Source: Acidobacteriota bacterium
Lineage (GTDB): Bacteria > Acidobacteriota > Blastocatellia > Pyrinomonadales > Pyrinomonadaceae
Reading direction: 5' to 3'
Length of the DNA: 64,000 nt
NCBI GenBank assembly: GCA_019639115.1
Contig: JAHBSM010000004.1
Coordinates: 62,001 to 126,000, forward strand
The stretch's first letter is position 1. The number at the start of each line of letters is the position of its first letter. This document shows positions 33,604-41,543 of this stretch, one piece after another. Under the pieces are notes generated by a model, which was not told the origin of the DNA, ran no database searches, and worked only from the letters and a program-made list of their open reading frames with translations. A program made the translations under genes and the position numbers.

Positions 33604-34332
33604 CTATTGGATCACACCGTCGGTTTCTCTGAACCTCGGCAACGAGATCGGCTGGTTCAGGTAGATGCCGAACTCGGTGCCGGATTTGACGGTGGCTTCT
33701 TCGCCTTTGGTCTGCGTCTCGGTGATCAGGCCGCCTACACCGCCGATGATGCCGCCGATCAGAGCACCCTTGCCGCCGCCGATCGCTCCGCCAAGCACCG
33801 CACCGCCCGCACCGCCGCCGCCGATAAATATGAGCTTGCGATTTTTCATCTTATCGCCGGACGCGACCCCCTCGTTGTCGCTCTTAGCACTCTTTGAATC
33901 AAGGTCGGTCAGCGAGCCGTTGATAGCACGCACCTTGCCGTTAGGCAAACGAACCTGCGTAAAACTGACATCGATCGTGCCGGGCTTGCCGCCCTTGGCG
34001 GCTGGGGTCACAGAATCCACGCGGCCCGTAACGATGCTGCCGGTCGGGACGACGATCACGCCGGTCGTCGAGTAAACGGGTTCGGTAACGGTTGTCGTGA
34101 ACGTGCTACCGACGATCGCTGATTTTGAGGTGATCGTCGAGTTCATCCGAACTCGGAGAACCGTCCCGGAATTGACCGCAAATACAGGCTCGGCAACGGG
34201 TTTGACGACAGGTTTGGGTGCCGGTTTGCGCAATACAGGCTTGCGCTTCTGAGCGGCCGTCTCGAACATGGCTCCGGAGAGAGCCAATACGACGAACGCC
34301 AGTAACATGTTAATTTTCGATAGATATTTCAT
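33604..34332 (-). CDS. exported glycine-zipper protein
   Basis: The 242-residue protein has a signal peptide (about residues 1-27, ending TAAQ), a Lys/Pro/Val repeat linker (PKPVVKPVAEPV) and a beta-rich domain from about 50 (SGTVLRVRMNSTITSKSA). The latter is reminiscent of the OB-like domain of TrbI/VirB10-related and BON-linked proteins. It ends with a typical glycine zipper (GGGGAGGAVLGGAIGGGKGA and GGIIGGVGG, residues about 170-205), which inserts into or packs against membranes. It is probably an outer-membrane-associated protein. The GGGAGG ribosome binding site before the ATG lies in an 11 bp palindrome (CCTCCCGGAGG) that could mask it. Confidence 0.75.
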   Translation of the reverse strand: MKYLSKINMLLAFVVLALSGAMFETAAQKRKPVLRKPAPKPVVKPVAEPVFAVNSGTVLRVRMNSTITSKSAIVGSTFTTTVTEPVYSTTGVIVVPTGSIVTGRVDSVTPAAKGGKPGTIDVSFTQVRLPNGKVRAINGSLTDLDSKSAKSDNEGVASGDKMKNRKLIFIGGGGAGGAVLGGAIGGGKGALIGGIIGGVGGLITETQTKGEEATVKSGTEFGIYLNQPISLPRFRETDGVIQ

Positions 34333-34671
34333 GATGATTTCCTCCCGGAGGACGTTTGTATTCAGTTGGCCGGCCGCTTGCCTCAGCGCCGGGTCTTTGA
34401 GGCGATAGAGCCCCGAATCGTTGCAATCAATTTCAACGGACGATGGTGTTTATCGGCGTCAGGTGGCTGATCAAACACCCAGCGGCATCCCGCTTTTAGG
34501 ATATTTATCTAAAAATATCAGACTTTTCTGAAATCTGCATCGATTCGATGTTTACTGTCATCGCAAGAGACAGTTTCACAAACCCTGAGACCTTTCAGCC
34601 CCCTTTAACCAAAAGGGGGCTGACGCGTTTAAGGCGAAATGTTTAACAAAATTTAGCACGGGGAGAGAGTT
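34333..34671. other. 339 bp intergenic region with two inverted repeats
   Basis: This is the longest gap in the window and lies between divergent genes. It holds an A/T-rich inverted repeat (GATATTT/AAATATC, 34500-34519) and a perfect 12-base hairpin (34595-34623). A CCTCCCGGAGG palindrome covers the ribosome binding site of the minus-strand gene. No ORF with coding character, tRNA or other RNA gene is evident. Confidence 0.5.
34595..34623. repeat. perfect 12 bp inverted repeat upstream of the DUF5658 gene
   Basis: TCAGCCCCCTTT (34595-34606) and AAAGGGGGCTGA (34612-34623) flank AACCA. No T-run follows on the plus strand, so it is more likely a leader hairpin or a protein site than a terminator. 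The ATG of the DUF5658 gene lies 48 bp downstream. Confidence 0.5.
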
Positions 34672-34992
34672 ATGCCGCTTACCAGACCTACCATCTTGTT
34701 GTTCATCCTAAATCTCCTTGATGCCTTGCTTACTATCGTTTGGGTCAGAAGCGGCGTCGCGACCGAGGGAAATCAACTGATGGCGGGCCTTTTGGATATA
34801 GGCAACGGCCCTTTCCTATCCGCAAAGATCGCGATCGGCATAGTAGCCGCCGTCGTGCTGATACGCTGGGGCCAACGTCCTCTCGCGCGTTACGGACTCG
34901 CGGTCGCTCTTGCGATCTATATGGGCCTTATGGGGATACACCTGTTCACGGGCCTCGCTGCCTTTGGCTACGTTGAAACCGGCGCTCACTGA
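34672..34992 (+). CDS. DUF5658-type small membrane protein
   Basis: A 106-residue protein with three to four transmembrane helices. The N-terminal LLFILNLLDALLTIVWVRSG, the following EGNQLMAGLL and the Lys in LSAKIA fit the DUF5658 family of unknown function. A GGGGAGAGAG ribosome binding site precedes the ATG. More than half of the gene (34816-34992) is covered on the opposite strand by the open reading frame of waaA, an overlap probably caused by loss of the waaA stop. Confidence 0.75.
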   Translation: MPLTRPTILLFILNLLDALLTIVWVRSGVATEGNQLMAGLLDIGNGPFLSAKIAIGIVAAVVLIRWGQRPLARYGLAVALAIYMGLMGIHLFTGLAAFGYVETGAH

Positions 34993-36369
34993 TCTGACGC
35001 GGCGCTTTCTCGCCTGATCAATACACATTATTGCCGTGAGAGTATGCCTCGGACTGGACGATCCGGTCGAAATAAGCTGCTCGATCTGCTCTATCGTGCG
35101 TCGCGTCGAACCGCGATTCTCGTTCATCACACGCAAGGCGTTCTTGCCCAGTATCTCACGTCGTTTCTCTCGATTTAGAAGTTCGCCGACCGCCGCTGAA
35201 AGTGTGTTGACTATCGTGGGCCCATCGGAACCTTCCAATCTTACAATAGCGTCGGCTGCCCGAAAGGCAGAGAACGCCGGTTCGAAATTGGACATGAAAG
35301 GACCGGTGACGATCGCGCGTCCGGCGGCGGCCGGTTCGAAGATGCTCTGGCCGCCGTGCTGGATAAAGCTGCCACCGACGATCACGATCTCAGCCAGCGG
35401 GAACACTGAACGCAGTTCACCTATGGTATCCAGCAATATGACCTCGGCGTTCTTATCTCGTCCTGAAGGTGATTCGGTGCGGCGTACCCATTGGAACCCT
35501 GACGAACGTATCTGCCGGGCGACCTCGTCGAATCTTTCCGGATGACGAGGGGCGATCAGCAGTCGCGGAAGTGCCCCACGCGAATCTTTCCATACATTCC
35601 GAAATGCCTCAATGACCCACTCTTCCTCAGGAGCGTGTGTACTTGCGGCGACCACGAGCGGAGCATCAGGCGTGATGCCGAACCGTTCGCGGATCTCGCC
35701 GGTCAGTTCGGATTCTGCCGCAGTGACATCGTGATCGTATTTGAGATTTCCCGTTACGCGGACCTTGCTTGCGCGGAGCCCCAGGGCCATTATGCGTTTG
35801 GCGTCGCCGTTGCTCTGCATCAACGCCATGTCCAAATATCCCAGAACACGCCGTACGGTCCGCTTGAAATATCCCCATCGCTTATACGAACGCTCTGACA
35901 GGCGTCCGTTGACGATAGCGAGCCGGGCGCCGAATTTGCTCGTTTCTCGGATCAGATTGAACCAGATCTCCGATTCCATCAGAAGCAGCGTTGAGGGGCG
36001 AAACCGCCTAAGGACCCGCCGGACGCACCAGCGCATATCAAAAGGGACGTAGAAGACGCGATCGGCATGATCTGCGAACAGCTCGCGGGCGAGTTTCTGG
36101 CCGGTACGCGTCGTTGTGGAAACGATGATGCGGCGGTCGGGCAGGTCGGCATTTATCGCTTCGATCAGCGGACGCGCAGCATTGGTCTCGCCGACGGACA
36201 CACAATGAACCCAGACGACAGGGCGTTCGTCCGGTTCGAAAGACGGCAGAAAGCCAAGCCGCTGGAAGTAACCTGCGGCACGCTTGCCGCGCACCAGAGC
36301 ACTTACTGCGAAGACGGGCGTCATCAGCAGAAAGGCAAGGAAATATAGCAGGTTGTAAAGGAAGAACAT
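34816..36369 (-). CDS. waaA: 3-deoxy-D-manno-octulosonic acid (Kdo) transferase with a read-through C-terminal tail
   Basis: The 517-residue protein is a GT30 transferase. It has an N-terminal membrane anchor (MFFLYNLLYFLAFLLMTP) and the blocks WVHCVSVGETNAARPL (catalytic Glu), LLMESEIWFN, RLLIAPRHPERF and GGSFIQHGGQSIFEPAAAG. It adds Kdo to lipid IVA at the cytosolic face of the inner membrane, so this organism makes lipopolysaccharide. The family normally ends near residue 425-445 (RRTIEQIEQLI); the last 74 or so residues here are charged, low in family similarity and run antisense through the DUF5658 gene. I start at the ATG at 36369; a TTG at 36393 is possible. Confidence 0.9.
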   Translation of the reverse strand: MFFLYNLLYFLAFLLMTPVFAVSALVRGKRAAGYFQRLGFLPSFEPDERPVVWVHCVSVGETNAARPLIEAINADLPDRRIIVSTTTRTGQKLARELFADHADRVFYVPFDMRWCVRRVLRRFRPSTLLLMESEIWFNLIRETSKFGARLAIVNGRLSERSYKRWGYFKRTVRRVLGYLDMALMQSNGDAKRIMALGLRASKVRVTGNLKYDHDVTAAESELTGEIRERFGITPDAPLVVAASTHAPEEEWVIEAFRNVWKDSRGALPRLLIAPRHPERFDEVARQIRSSGFQWVRRTESPSGRDKNAEVILLDTIGELRSVFPLAEIVIVGGSFIQHGGQSIFEPAAAGRAIVTGPFMSNFEPAFSAFRAADAIVRLEGSDGPTIVNTLSAAVGELLNREKRREILGKNALRVMNENRGSTRRTIEQIEQLISTGSSSPRHTLTAIMCIDQARKRRVRSVSAGFNVAKGSEAREQVYPHKAHIDRKSDRESVTRERTLAPAYQHDGGYYADRDLCG

Positions 36370-36393
36370 TGCGAGCCGCCGCCAAAACGACAA

Positions 36394-36431
36394 CAGAGTT
36401 GCAGAGTATCATACGACGACTCACACAACTC
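36394..36431. repeat. inverted repeat between waaA and efp
   Basis: CAGAGTTG (36394-36401) and CAACTCTG are perfect eight-base inverted arms in the 85 bp between the efp stop and the waaA start, both on the minus strand. It may act as an mRNA-processing or attenuating stem; there is no T-run. Confidence 0.35.
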
Positions 36432-36454
36432 TGTCTAAAGGCTTTGAGACAAGA

Positions 36455-37018
36455 CTATTTGACGCGTTCCATGTATCGCTCTTCCGACGGATTCACACGT
36501 ATCCTTTCGCCTTCGACAATAAAAGGCGGCACTTGAAGCGTGACTCCGTTCTCGAGCTTTGCAGGTTTGTTCGAATTCGATGCCGTCGCCCCTTTCATTA
36601 CGGGCTCGGTCTCGACTACTGTGAGTTCCATCGATGCCGGCAAAGCGACGCCGATCGGCGAGCCGTTATAGAACTCGACCTCGATCGTCAGGTTTGGCAT
36701 CAGCCATTTTGCTGCGTCACCGAGTTCGTCGTCGGTGAGCGCCACCTGTTCGAACGACTCGTTGTTCATAAAATGATGATGCGAGCCGTCGGAGTAGAGG
36801 TAGTCCATCTTGTGCTGTTCGAGCGTGATCTTTTCGATCGTGTCGTTCGACCGGAAACGGTACTCGAACGAGTTCCCGGTGAGCAGGTTTCGCAGGCGGG
36901 CCTGAACCATCGCTCGCAGGTTGCCCGGCGTGTGATGATGAAAGTCCATTACCTTGACAGGCGCGCCTTCATGTAGAAGGACCATACCTTTTCTGATATC
37001 GTTTGCTGAGATCGCCAT
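36455..37018 (-). CDS. efp: elongation factor P with Asn at the normally modified tip
   Basis: The 187-residue protein has all three EF-P domains: an N-terminal KOW-like domain, the OB domain with LYSDGSHHHFMNNESFEQ, and the C-terminal OB domain ending RVNPSEERYMERVK. It relieves ribosome stalling at polyproline. The loop that enters the peptidyl-transferase centre reads TPGNLRAMVQ, so the residue after PG is Asn33. E. coli has the beta-lysylated Lys34 there, and other groups carry a rhamnosylated Arg or another Lys. The protein therefore either works unmodified or uses a modification unlike the known ones. Located upstream of waaA on the same strand. Confidence 0.95.
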   Translation of the reverse strand: MAISANDIRKGMVLLHEGAPVKVMDFHHHTPGNLRAMVQARLRNLLTGNSFEYRFRSNDTIEKITLEQHKMDYLYSDGSHHHFMNNESFEQVALTDDELGDAAKWLMPNLTIEVEFYNGSPIGVALPASMELTVVETEPVMKGATASNSNKPAKLENGVTLQVPPFIVEGERIRVNPSEERYMERVK

Positions 37019-37099
37019 AATATTCGACTAGCCGCTTACGGTCCGGGCCGCGGCGGGCTGAACAAAACACTTAGTTTAGGCTGTCAGCGGCGCTAAAGT

Positions 37100-37492
37100 C
37101 TAGCGGACCGATACGCGGACGCGAAACGTGCCTCGCCATGGGTCAGCTTTCTGGCATTCCTCGACTGTTAGCGTGAAGTCGCCGGCAAGCGTCGGGTCGA
37201 TCAGAGTTCGGCCGTGGCAATCAGCCGCGAGGTCCTGTTCGTATCCCGGCGGACCTTCGATCCATATCGTAACCGGGCGGCTGCCGATGCCCTCGACGAC
37301 CATTCGCTGGCCGGCTTTGACCCGGATGACAAATACGCGCTTGCTGCCGTAGCCGCTCAGTTTTCCTGTAACGACGGCGGATGTGGCACCTTTTTTGAAC
37401 GCGATGCGCGTCGGCTTCTGTGCGGAAACGGATATTGCCGTCGCCACGGTGACCAATAAAGCTATGGCCGCGGTCTTCAATTTATAATTCAC
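37100..37492 (-). CDS. small exported protein, unknown function
   Basis: A 130-residue protein with a signal peptide (MNYKLKTAAIALLVTVATAI, cleavage after SAQ or SVSA). The mature part is beta-rich and has two cysteines (ADCHGRTL and VEECQKAD) that could form a disulfide. It resembles a single C-terminal pre-peptidase-like beta-sandwich (RVFVIRVKAGQRMVVEG, DFTLTVEEC). It overlaps the upstream TPR lipoprotein gene by 4 bp (ATGA type), so the two are translationally coupled. Confidence 0.7.
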   Translation of the reverse strand: MNYKLKTAAIALLVTVATAISVSAQKPTRIAFKKGATSAVVTGKLSGYGSKRVFVIRVKAGQRMVVEGIGSRPVTIWIEGPPGYEQDLAADCHGRTLIDPTLAGDFTLTVEECQKADPWRGTFRVRVSVR

Positions 37493-37992
37493 TTTTTCTC
37501 CGGTTTGAAAGGCAGCGGCGGCGGCTCTTCGCCTTCCTTTGGATGATCCTTGTTCAGTCCGGCGTAGATCATGATGATCTTGTCAATCCACGATCTGGCG
37601 TCAGCATTATCCGGGTCGAACTTTACGGCCTTGCGGTAATCCCCGAGAGCGGACGCATACTGGCGGGCCTCCGTGAGTACGACGCCTCGCTCGTAATATG
37701 CGACAGAAAGCGCTTTCTTAAGTTTCTCGTTGTTCGCGTCTTTTTTCAGCGCAGCCTCAGCTTTTTCGATCGCTGAGGTCTGTGTCGAAACGTCTATGGG
37801 ATCGCCGCTTTGGGTCCATTTCGTTTTGGCCTGCGGAGCCGGCTGTGTCTGAGCGGGACCGTGCGAGAGCACTGAATCCTGACGAGCGTTCGGGTCGGCA
37901 GGTGCGGCGGAATTCTCGCGAACGGGCGAAGCTGCGTTGCCGCAAGCCATCGACAATGCGGACAGGACGATCACGGATGCAAGGACTTTCAT
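37489..37992 (-). CDS. TPR-containing lipoprotein
   Basis: A 167-residue lipoprotein with lipobox LSMAC (Cys17), a Pro/Ala/Gln-rich linker to about residue 70 and then two tetratricopeptide units (KKALSVAYYERGVVL and ASALGDYRKAVKFDPDNADA). It ends in a Pro/Lys-rich tail. It probably acts as an adaptor in a periplasmic complex with the gene product that follows. Its start overlaps the stop of the PPDK-like gene by 4 bp, so three consecutive exported proteins are translationally coupled here. Confidence 0.8.
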   Translation of the reverse strand: MKVLASVIVLSALSMACGNAASPVRENSAAPADPNARQDSVLSHGPAQTQPAPQAKTKWTQSGDPIDVSTQTSAIEKAEAALKKDANNEKLKKALSVAYYERGVVLTEARQYASALGDYRKAVKFDPDNADARSWIDKIIMIYAGLNKDHPKEGEEPPPLPFKPEKK

Positions 37993-39953
37993 AATGGGTT
38001 CTTTTTATCGATGTACGGCCGCGACTGCACGATATACAGCTTGCCGTTCATTATTCCCCATTCTATATCCTGCTCGCGCTTTCCGCCGAACGCGGTCCGT
38101 ATCGCGATCGCAGTCCGCGCAAGCTGTCGCACCTGTACGTCGGACAAGACGCGGCGGCGAGTATCGACGCAGGTGTCTGGCGTCACCTTGAGTTCGCCGG
38201 CCGGGTCGAATCGCAAGGCGTTCTCCTGCTGCGACAGCGTCATCAGGATCACAGCATTCGAACGCGGATTGAACAGCACTTGTTCGGGCATGCCGACATT
38301 GTCCACCACCTTAGAGTTGTGGCCGCAGACGCTGCTGATATAAACGGCATTCTTATTGCGGTCGTCAAATGGATCCTTGGTGATCATGACGCCGCCTCTA
38401 TCCATATCCACACCGATCTGAACGAGCACGGACATATAAACATCGGTCTGGCTGACGTAGTTTCGCATTCGAGCTTCGTACGCCTGAAAGTTCCATATCG
38501 ATGACCAGACCTTCTTGATGCCGTCGATAAGCTTTTCCTCTTCGCGGACGTTAGCCACGCTCGAGTAAAGGCCTGCTCCGCTGAAATTGGGCAGGTCTTC
38601 GCTATTTGACGAGCTGCGTGCGAAGACCGGCTTCCCGCCGAGCTGTGAACGCCAGCGGGCTATCACATCGCGCCGGAGTTCGTCGTCGAACTTGCCTTTC
38701 TGGATCGCGGCACGAAACTCTTCAAGCCGTTGTCGCCGGACGCGCGGATTGTGGACAAAATCGTTGTCGTCGATCATGTCGAGTACGACCTTGTCAAAGC
38801 CGTTTGCCGTCATGAACTTGTCATACCAGTAGTACGGTATCGCAAATCCATCGGGCACGTTGACGCCGGCGATCCTGGCACGCAGAACTTCGCCGAGATT
38901 TGCGGCTTTGCCGCCGTATGCGATGCTGTCCTTTTTACGGAGCTCCGCCAGGCCGGCGAGCTTAGTTACCTTGAGGTCGGCGGGCGGTATGACCTCGTCG
39001 GGCGGACTTGGCACGTCCTCTGGCCTGGTCACGCGGTCAAAACGATAGTCCGTCATATTCGCCTCAAGCTTGATCCAGTAGGTATCCAGATCGCGAAAGA
39101 GCTTGTCGGCGTTCTTGATGTAGATATTCGGGATGTTCCAGCCCTTGGCCAGGATGTTGACGTGCGAGAGCGGCGACGACGGTTTTGCGACGATGATGCC
39201 GCGGACGGGCGGCAGATTTAGCGGCAATTCCTTGAGGACGAGGATCTCGTTGTCACCTATCTCGACCGTATCGTCGAGTTTATCGATGATATGCAGCCGT
39301 CCGATGGCGGTGCCGGTATTGAGCGCCAGATAGACTTGATTTCGATTGATCTCGTCCTGTGTGATACGCGGTAGATTGAGGTCGGAGGCGATGTCCTCCT
39401 GTCGGATCGAGTTCGGTTTATAGCCTACCTTGTCAAAGAATGTGGCATTGATCAGGGCGTGAGCGGATCGGATCATCTCGGGCGTGGCGAGGTCGCCTTC
39501 CCATAGCTCCCAGGTGAATTTCTCGACAGGCGTCTGCCAGGCGACGGTGCCGACCAGATAGCGTCGATCCGGATCGACATAAACACCTTTGAACACATCA
39601 ACGCCGCGAGGAATGAGATACGTCGCGAGCAAAAAATCCTTATGGAACCGGAACCGCTGCGAATTGATGTAATAGATCTTGTCCTTTGATTGCCGGTCGA
39701 TGACGAACATCACATGCGGTATCGAGTACGGCGTCCCCTGATGATAGACGCGAGCGATGGCATTAAAGGCGTTGCGCGATTCGATCTTTGGTACAGAGAG
39801 ACGGCTCGAATCGGGCCGCTTGTCCATGGCGCCCGCGGGTTCGCGTGTCGGACTCGGTTTACGCGACATCTGGGCAAAACCGAACGTCGGGAACAGCACC
39901 ATTGCGGCGACCAGCACGATCTGAACTCGAAGGACTAAAGAAACAACTTTCAT
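37989..39953 (-). CDS. exported PEP/pyruvate-dikinase-like protein
   Basis: The 654-residue protein starts with a clear signal peptide (MKVVSLVLRVQIVLVAAMVL, cleavage near FAQ) at an ATG preceded by GGAG. After an unassigned region (about 55-205) comes a phosphohistidine swivel domain with KPSSPLSHVN (His264). It is followed by a PPDK/PEP-synthase ATP-grasp domain from about 345 (YGGKAANLGEVL; ARSSSNSEDLPNFSG; QDIEWGIMNGKLYIVQSRPY). The order of domains is the reverse of PpsA/PpdK and there is no PEP-binding TIM barrel. An ATP-using phosphotransferase in the periplasm is hard to explain, so it may have lost or changed catalysis. It is coupled to a TPR lipoprotein and a small exported protein downstream. 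Confidence 0.85.
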   Translation of the reverse strand: MKVVSLVLRVQIVLVAAMVLFPTFGFAQMSRKPSPTREPAGAMDKRPDSSRLSVPKIESRNAFNAIARVYHQGTPYSIPHVMFVIDRQSKDKIYYINSQRFRFHKDFLLATYLIPRGVDVFKGVYVDPDRRYLVGTVAWQTPVEKFTWELWEGDLATPEMIRSAHALINATFFDKVGYKPNSIRQEDIASDLNLPRITQDEINRNQVYLALNTGTAIGRLHIIDKLDDTVEIGDNEILVLKELPLNLPPVRGIIVAKPSSPLSHVNILAKGWNIPNIYIKNADKLFRDLDTYWIKLEANMTDYRFDRVTRPEDVPSPPDEVIPPADLKVTKLAGLAELRKKDSIAYGGKAANLGEVLRARIAGVNVPDGFAIPYYWYDKFMTANGFDKVVLDMIDDNDFVHNPRVRRQRLEEFRAAIQKGKFDDELRRDVIARWRSQLGGKPVFARSSSNSEDLPNFSGAGLYSSVANVREEEKLIDGIKKVWSSIWNFQAYEARMRNYVSQTDVYMSVLVQIGVDMDRGGVMITKDPFDDRNKNAVYISSVCGHNSKVVDNVGMPEQVLFNPRSNAVILMTLSQQENALRFDPAGELKVTPDTCVDTRRRVLSDVQVRQLARTAIAIRTAFGGKREQDIEWGIMNGKLYIVQSRPYIDKKNPL

Positions 39954-39979
39954 GACCACTCCGTCGAACTGCTTTGAGT

Positions 39980-41368
39980 TTATAAAAGGGTGCCGCGGAG
40001 CACGAACGCGGCGATGCTGAAATAAATGACCAGCCCGGTCACATCCACCAGAGTCGCAACGAACGGGGCCGACGACGTTGCCGGGTCCATACCGACTCGC
40101 CGGAGGACGAACGGGATCATCGAGCCAGAGAGCGTGCCCCACATTACGATGCCGATGAGCGAGAGAAAGATGGTAAGAGCTACCAGTGCCCAGTGTTCGG
40201 TGTAATCAAAAAGTCCGAGTTTCTGCCAGACGGTGATGCGAACTACGCCGATAGCTCCCAGTATGACGCCGAGCGACAGGCCCGACATTATCTCGCGGCG
40301 CATCACATACCACCAATCGCGTACGTCGAGTTCTTTGAGGGCCATCGCCCGAATGATCAAGGTCGCGGCCTGCGAACCCGAATTGCCGCCTGACGAGATT
40401 ATCAGGGGCACGAACAGGGCAAGCACTACCGCGCGTTCGATCTCCTGATCGAAATAACCCATCGCCGACGCCGTCAGCATTTCGCCGAGAAAAAGGATCA
40501 CGAGCCAACCCGCACGCTTGCGGATCATGGTCGCGAGAGGCGTTTCTACATAAGGCAGGTCGAGAGCTTCGAGACCGCCGAATTTCTGTATGTCCTCGGT
40601 CGCTTCCTGTTCTGCTACATCCAGAATGTCGTCATAGGTGACGACGCCGATCAAGTAGCCTTCCGCATCGACTACCGGCAAAGCGGGCAGATCGGCCTCG
40701 CGAAACTTTGCGACCGCATCCTCGGACGAACCATTGACTTGAAGGCTGACAAAACGGTCGTTCATCAGGTCCGAGACCTTTGTCTCGAGCGGAGCAAGCA
40801 GGAACGACCGCATTCTGATGTCGTCTATCAGCTTGCCCTGGTCATTGACCACATAGACCATCGTCAGAGTTTCGGAATCTTTGCCGTTCCTGCGTATATG
40901 CTCGAGCGTCCGCTGCACGGTCCAAGTCGGCTTTACAGCGATATAGTGCGGGGTCATCAGGCGGCCGACGCTGTCTTCGGGATATCCGAGCAGTTGGATC
41001 GCCTTTGCCCTTTCGCGAGGATTGAGCAGGCTAAGGAGTCGATTGGTGACGATATCAGGCAATTCCTCAAAGAGCCGTGTGCGGTCGTCGTCGGCCATCT
41101 CGTTGAGGATCGCTGCGACTTCGCCGGTCGCAAGAGTTTCGAGAAGCTCGGTCTGCTCTGAGAAAGAAAGGTACGAGAAAACATCGGCCGCAAGGTCGCG
41201 AGGCAGGCTGCGGAACATCATCGCCCGTGCAGCCGGAGACGTCTCGCCCAAGACCTTTCCGATCTCGGTGGCGTCCAGGCCCGACAACGTCGCGCGTACA
41301 AGGAGTTCGTCGTTAGCTTCGATAGCCGGCGCCAGTGTCTTTTCTATGATCTCGATATCTTCGTTCAT
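39980..41368 (-). CDS. mgtE: magnesium transporter MgtE
   Basis: The 462-residue protein has the MgtE N-domain (superhelical, about 10-130), two CBS domains (about 135-255; SVGRLMTPHYIAV and VSDLMNDRFVSL) and five transmembrane helices. These carry the pore signature LIISSGGNSGSQAATLIIRAMA and the late Asp in GMDPATSSAPF, which lies in the ion-binding site. It is a channel-like Mg2+ importer gated by cytosolic Mg2+ through the N and CBS domains. The ATG at 41368 follows GAGG; the frame stays open upstream through a GC-rich leader but lacks family similarity there. Confidence 0.95.
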   Translation of the reverse strand: MNEDIEIIEKTLAPAIEANDELLVRATLSGLDATEIGKVLGETSPAARAMMFRSLPRDLAADVFSYLSFSEQTELLETLATGEVAAILNEMADDDRTRLFEELPDIVTNRLLSLLNPRERAKAIQLLGYPEDSVGRLMTPHYIAVKPTWTVQRTLEHIRRNGKDSETLTMVYVVNDQGKLIDDIRMRSFLLAPLETKVSDLMNDRFVSLQVNGSSEDAVAKFREADLPALPVVDAEGYLIGVVTYDDILDVAEQEATEDIQKFGGLEALDLPYVETPLATMIRKRAGWLVILFLGEMLTASAMGYFDQEIERAVVLALFVPLIISSGGNSGSQAATLIIRAMALKELDVRDWWYVMRREIMSGLSLGVILGAIGVVRITVWQKLGLFDYTEHWALVALTIFLSLIGIVMWGTLSGSMIPFVLRRVGMDPATSSAPFVATLVDVTGLVIYFSIAAFVLRGTLL

Positions 41369-41534
41369 AGCAACCTCGCAATTATTCGGCCGAAGCTGAT
41401 TTTCGGAGAGTGGTTTACATCCTAAGTCGAATTTTCGGGCCGGCCCGGAGGCACTCGGTGCAGCGAGTCCTGCGATGCGGGGCCGTTCCCTGAGCAAAAT
41501 ACGATATTAAACCAGAGTTGCGGCGATACGGCAA
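41369..41534 (-). promoter_or_regulatory. mgtE promoter and 130-base GC-rich leader
   Basis: On the minus strand TTGCCG (41534-41529), a 17 bp spacer and TTTAAT (41511-41506) would start transcription near 41499. The leader of about 130 bases contains an ACTCG/CGAGT hairpin, a perfect 12-base palindrome (CGGGCCGGCCCG) and CCGAA/TTCGG arms. It does not match the M-box Mg2+ riboswitch that often precedes mgtE. Confidence 0.45.
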
Positions 41535-41543
41535 GGAATTGGA

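Noticed and set aside
41369..41499. M-box (ykoK) Mg2+ riboswitch before mgtE
   Set aside because: The leader is GC-rich and has hairpins but none of the conserved M-box segments could be found by eye.
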